DNA of 64,000 nt from positions 2,563,325 through 2,627,324 of the forward strand of contig NC_021487.1 in NCBI RefSeq assembly GCF_000427095.1. Reading direction: 5' to 3'. The stretch comes from Chthonomonas calidirosea T49. Its GTDB lineage: Bacteria; Armatimonadota; Chthonomonadetes; Chthonomonadales; Chthonomonadaceae. Shown piece after piece: positions 60,238 to 64,000 of this stretch. A program made the position numbers and the translations under genes. Numbering within the stretch: the first letter of the stretch is position 1; every line of letters begins with the position of its first letter. A model generated the notes under the pieces. The model was not told the DNA's origin and did no database searches. It worked only from the letters and a program-made list of their open reading frames with translations.

Positions 60238-63200
60238 TTAAAGAGCGCCTTGCCCGCTTTTTACGGTGATCTGTGGGGTGACGGGTTGCGAGGCACGGTA
60301 ACGCAACACGAACGAAAGTTTTGTTCCTTGCGGAACATCGTTTTCGGATATCAGCAAGGTGGGCGTGCCGAATTGGAGCATGCTATAGCCCGTCGCATTC
60401 TGAAGGGAGACCCCCTGAGGCAGCTTAACCAGGAGATGGACTGGTCCGTTGAGGTTGGTTAGCGCCGTAAGCGTTCCATTTTGAATATAGAGTTTGCGGT
60501 TTGAATCGAAGGTCGGCGCTGAGAGGGCAAGGGTGTAACTGGAAGAGGCCACCGTTTGAGCAAACTGGAAGGTATAGGTAACCGCGTTTTGGAGGGTAAC
60601 GCTTGACGTGCCTGGGTCGGGCACGTTGTTGCCCGGCAGCGGTGGAAGGAACTGATTGGTTAAGTAGGGAACCGGCGTAGGCCGACTGCCTAGAGTGCCT
60701 CGACGGGCATCGGTAGACAAGAAGATGGTGCCCGATTCCCCCGTCGTTCGCAGGCACGCGACCATGCCGATAGTGGTGGTAGTGGTCATTCCTTTTGGAA
60801 AGAGCACGGTAAGCGGAATGGCCACCTCGAGGCCTGTTACAGGATTGGAGAAGGGGCCGGGGCGCGGCTGCCAAGCGATCTCGGAAGGCATAGGAACGAG
60901 CTGATTCGCATGGAACACGTCAATGTAGTAGAGGCCTGCTGCAGCGCCTACCGGTGTTGGGCGTGTAGGCTGACTGGCAAAAGGCGCCTCTGGGGAAGAG
61001 AAGAGATTGTTGAGACGTAACACCCCCACGCCAAAATTCGCTTTGAAGCCAGGAGGCAGCGTGATAGGGGCGTTGGAGAGCAGGCGACCAGCGGGGCCTG
61101 TATCGTCATGAAGTGTAGCAAGGTTGTTGACGCCTAGCCCTGTGTGGGTATCAAGGTAGAGCGCCACACCGTTGGTGAAGTTCTCTGATGGATCTACGCT
61201 ACCTGCCAAGCCAATATAGAGATTGTGATCGTCGTTCTTAACAAAAAGACCATCAAGTCGGTTGGAGTTCGAGGTGGGTGTTTGGGTTTGATAGACCAGC
61301 GCCGGCGGATAGTTCGAGAGGTTTCCGGTGGGAGGAGGGCCAAAGATAGGCCTGTTGAGCACGAAAAAGGCCGTAAACTGGTTGAAGACGCCAGGCCGAT
61401 TGCCTGTATTGGCAAAAACCCGAACTCGGATCACATGCAGACCGTTGGACAGGAGGGTGAGATCGATCCCACGCAACACAAACTGTCCGTTCTGCAGTTT
61501 TGTCATGGGCACATAGCCATCCGCCAATCCCTCCGGCGTGTTGGAAAGCGGCTTCTGTCCCGCCACCGGTAGGCCGTTGTCGAGCTGGAGCACGGCAGAG
61601 TTGCCCATGGCATCGGTGGTAACCTTCACATCCATGAGGTCGGTGCTGACCGTGGCAAAGGAGTAGGTGAGATTCTGTCCTTGAGCATACTGCCCGGTGG
61701 GGTCAAGATGGGTCTGAAAGCCGATGGTCTGTTCAGGCGAGGTTTCGGCGTCCAACAGTTGAATGGGGGGTGTGTTTGGCAATGGTTGTGGGGCTTGTTG
61801 AACGTAGAGAACATAGCCGGTGCCATTAGCGTAACCTGTAGTGCCGTTGGCAGGGATGGTGATGGTGACGCTGCCGTTGGACTGAACGGTTACCGGAGGC
61901 TCTTGGCCGGTGAGATCGGTGAGGATAGCCCCGGCAGGAAAGGCGGTCTGCACCGTTTGGGTAAGCGCAACCCCATCATCGCGGATGTTAATGCCGGCAA
62001 GCAGCAGCGACTGTCCATTGACCTGACGCTCATAGATAAGAAGGTTAGAGCTGCTATAGCGGATCACCATATTACCCCGCGCATAACGGTCATGCGCATC
62101 GAGGAGGGTTAGAAGAAGGTTGTCGCCTGTGCCTACAGCGTCGAATCGGCCGGCGCGCGGGAAGTCGGTATAGTCGTTAGGCTTTTGGTTATTGCCGTCG
62201 TAATAGACAACGGGTCGTTCTGGCCCGGTGAGCGTGAAGGTATAGGCCTGATTACTGGCAGCTGGAGGGCCTTGATCGGCGCTTTGCACGAAGCTGACAC
62301 CAAGGCTTGGCTCTAGTCCTCCGAAAGAGAAAGCGAGGCCGGTAGCGCTATCGGTGCCAAGTGTGTTGCCAAGAGTGGCACCTATGTTCCCTAAACCACT
62401 GGAGTTAAACACACTATCGAGATTGTCTTTAAGCGGGAAGTCCAACAGGTTCATTCCAACCTTGCCATACTCTCGTAGCTCGTAGTTGGGGTTGACATTT
62501 GGGAAGTCCTCGCCAAAAACGTAGAGATTGGGGTTAAGCCCATACAGATAGGAGAGCCAGCCCTGACCGGAGACGATGGGGCCGGGCTGGTAGTTAGAGA
62601 TGGGTTGGAAGAAGGCGGGTGGAATGTAGCGAACAGCATCGAGGCGGAAGCCGTCGAAACCGAAGAAGGTTGTGAGCCACCACCCCCATCGCTTGAGGTA
62701 CTGTCGCACATCTTCCGCCACCGGCTGCCTGTTAGGGTAGAGGAAGGGGTCGAGAGGTTGCCGAACGAAGGTCGGTTTACCATAGGCGTTGAAGGTGGCA
62801 TAGGAGGGCAGATTAAAGGGGCCGGTTTCCGCGTCGTTGCCATCCTCTTGCGCGATATCGGCCATGCCGAGAAGGTCGAAATCGAGGGTTTGATGGGCGA
62901 ACGGCGGCGTATTGTTGAAATCAACCCCGTTGTTGTTGGTATTTGAGGAGGAGAAGATATGGAAGTCCTCTGGGATCATATCGGGGTACTGGTTAATGGG
63001 GGTGGAGGCGCGATTATCGTTATGGTTGAGCACGGTGTCTTCATAGACGCTGAGGCCAAGGCGATGGGCTAGCTGGATGAGTTGAAAGAGGTCTTGTGCG
63101 GTTCCATAGTTCGTATCGAGCGAGCCGGACTGAAACCGATCGCCGAAGTCGAAACGGTCGAAGGGGTTATAGCCAACCGAAAGTCCACCTCCACCAGCTT

Positions 63201-63774
63201 TTTCACCGGGCGGCAGCCACAGGGCGCCATAGCCTGCGTTAACGACCTCGGGTAGGCGTTGCAAAATGATGTTATAGGGCGTATCGAACCACTCCAGGAT
63301 AGGTGAGGACAGCGGGGGCGGCATGTGGCGCACGTAGAAGCCGAAGTTTTGGAAGTTGTTGTTGTCGTAGGCCACGGAGCCGTCGGTGCCAACGGCCTTA
63401 ATATAGAATTGCACATTGGTGTTAGGTGGGAATTGAGGCAGCACAAGGAACCAGTGGGTATTACTGCTGTCGTTGTAGTCGAAGGAGAACGGGTAGGCTG
63501 TAACATGAGCGAAGTTGTCGGTTGTAACCTCCGCATAGACGCTTTGACCAAAAGCGATGGGATAGGTTTGGGTAACGACGGTAACGGTTTGTGTGGGCTC
63601 TACAAAGGCACCCTGTGTAGGAAGACCGCCTGGAACGCCGGTGAGAAAAAGTGCAGTGTTGCCGACCCACTGCACGATGGCAGCATTGGTGATGGAGAGG
63701 GCGAAGAGCAGGAGTGCCAGTGTTGTACTAAGAACGAGCAGGCCTCGCGCTTTAGGTTGTTGAGATCTAGGCAT
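60238..63774 (-). CDS. Large secreted GH13-family (alpha-amylase-like) protein with DOMON-like C-terminus
   Basis: About 1178 residues from MPRSQQPK, where GGGAG precedes and a promoter lies 46 bases up. A signal segment (GLLVLSTTLALLLFALSITNA) and an N-terminal strand-rich domain come first. GH13 regions: I YEDTVLNH, II GFRLDAVRY (nucleophile Asp), III FGEDFP (acid/base Glu), and region IV FVQSADQG, in which the usual N-H of FxxNHD is S-A. Residues about 800-1100 (LDGLFVKNDDHNLYIGLAGS) form a DOMON-like sandwich as in glucodextranase C-ends, then a beta domain. It acts on alpha-glucans outside the cell if active. Confidence 0.88.
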   Translation of the reverse strand: MPRSQQPKARGLLVLSTTLALLLFALSITNAAIVQWVGNTALFLTGVPGGLPTQGAFVEPTQTVTVVTQTYPIAFGQSVYAEVTTDNFAHVTAYPFSFDYNDSSNTHWFLVLPQFPPNTNVQFYIKAVGTDGSVAYDNNNFQNFGFYVRHMPPPLSSPILEWFDTPYNIILQRLPEVVNAGYGALWLPPGEKAGGGGLSVGYNPFDRFDFGDRFQSGSLDTNYGTAQDLFQLIQLAHRLGLSVYEDTVLNHNDNRASTPINQYPDMIPEDFHIFSSSNTNNNGVDFNNTPPFAHQTLDFDLLGMADIAQEDGNDAETGPFNLPSYATFNAYGKPTFVRQPLDPFLYPNRQPVAEDVRQYLKRWGWWLTTFFGFDGFRLDAVRYIPPAFFQPISNYQPGPIVSGQGWLSYLYGLNPNLYVFGEDFPNVNPNYELREYGKVGMNLLDFPLKDNLDSVFNSSGLGNIGATLGNTLGTDSATGLAFSFGGLEPSLGVSFVQSADQGPPAASNQAYTFTLTGPERPVVYYDGNNQKPNDYTDFPRAGRFDAVGTGDNLLLTLLDAHDRYARGNMVIRYSSSNLLIYERQVNGQSLLLAGINIRDDGVALTQTVQTAFPAGAILTDLTGQEPPVTVQSNGSVTITIPANGTTGYANGTGYVLYVQQAPQPLPNTPPIQLLDAETSPEQTIGFQTHLDPTGQYAQGQNLTYSFATVSTDLMDVKVTTDAMGNSAVLQLDNGLPVAGQKPLSNTPEGLADGYVPMTKLQNGQFVLRGIDLTLLSNGLHVIRVRVFANTGNRPGVFNQFTAFFVLNRPIFGPPPTGNLSNYPPALVYQTQTPTSNSNRLDGLFVKNDDHNLYIGLAGSVDPSENFTNGVALYLDTHTGLGVNNLATLHDDTGPAGRLLSNAPITLPPGFKANFGVGVLRLNNLFSSPEAPFASQPTRPTPVGAAAGLYYIDVFHANQLVPMPSEIAWQPRPGPFSNPVTGLEVAIPLTVLFPKGMTTTTTIGMVACLRTTGESGTIFLSTDARRGTLGSRPTPVPYLTNQFLPPLPGNNVPDPGTSSVTLQNAVTYTFQFAQTVASSSYTLALSAPTFDSNRKLYIQNGTLTALTNLNGPVHLLVKLPQGVSLQNATGYSMLQFGTPTLLISENDVPQGTKLSFVLRYRASQPVTPQITVKSGQGAL

Positions 63775-63819
63775 CGTTGCATCTCCCAGGTGAGAATTCG
63801 TATTCACAACTCCGATTCT

Positions 63820-63848
63820 ATTGTATCAAAGTTGTTCCCCGATGTCAA
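63820..63848 (-). promoter_or_regulatory. Sigma-70 promoter of the GH13-family gene
   Basis: Minus strand: TTGACA at 63848-63843, 17 bases, TACAAT at 63825-63820. Predicted start is about 63812, giving a leader of some 37 bases before the ATG at 63774. This supports that ATG over the GTG at 63807. The remaining 63849-64000 holds no gene that I can support. Confidence 0.85.
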
Positions 63849-64000
63849 TATGCAATTTTACCGGAAGTGATTGTCCTTTATGGAAAGCAGACCACTAGCC
63901 TGACAACAGATGGTGGTTGTCTTTCGGCAAAAGAGCTGTTTCGCGAGAAGAGATGGGAAGGCTCTACAGCAACTAACTTGTATTAGTATAAATAGCCTTA

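Overview
The window looks like chromosomal DNA of a free-living, Gram-negative-type heterotroph. My best guess is the phylum Armatimonadota, near Chthonomonas. This is inferred from gene content: a proteasome locus carrying the UBact type of ubiquitin-like protein (C-terminus RQRSGE), H-X9-DG prepilin-like proteins, secreted glycoside hydrolases, several Gfo/Idh/MocA oxidoreductases, and a squalene/phytoene synthase-like enzyme. Genes are dense on both strands and several promoters are near-consensus sigma-70 type. I found no rRNA, tRNA or CRISPR. The only mobile-element trace is a decayed tnpB fragment.

Layout. 1-6.7 kb, minus strand: a YVTN propeller/phosphoesterase cut by the window edge, a small lipoprotein and a prepilin-like protein behind a Pho-box-like operator, then NAD kinase, a LolA-like secreted protein, a PduO-type cobalamin adenosyltransferase and a 7Fe ferredoxin. 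7-15 kb: a membrane-anchored helical-repeat protein, a PHP-family phosphatase coupled to DedA, a GT4 glycosyltransferase, an HTH protein beside queA, and a Tat-exported aldo/keto reductase. 15-24 kb, mostly plus: mutS from an apparently leaderless promoter, an ECF sigma/anti-sigma pair, a minus-strand oxidoreductase, then hisH-hisA-dehydrogenase-E2. 24-34 kb: small secreted proteins, pcrA coupled to an mbfA-like ferritin/iron transporter fusion, eno-hypothetical-ftsB, an acyl-CoA carboxylase beta subunit and comEA. 34-40 kb, minus: a sugar-related block (oxidoreductase, clan-A glycosidase, PhyH dioxygenase, L-fucose isomerase). 40-47 kb: katA/oxyR divergent pair with an OxyR-type operator, oxidoreductase-thyX, a second prepilin-like protein, and endonuclease IV.

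47-54 kb is the centrepiece, a one-direction operon mpa-dop-ubact-prcB-prcA-pafA. It encodes a protein tagger, its ligase, the untagging enzyme, the unfolding ATPase and both proteasome subunits. 54-64 kb: phoU, a squalene/phytoene synthase-like gene, two tandem YbjQ-like double-domain proteins separated by the tnpB relic from a small conserved-looking partner, a secreted helical-repeat protein, and a large secreted GH13-family protein.

Three regulatory regions can be read directly: four TTAA units at exact 11-base spacing before the prepilin gene, an ATAG/CTAT ladder with 7-base spacers between katA and oxyR, and a -35/-10 pair that puts the mutS start codon at the transcript start.
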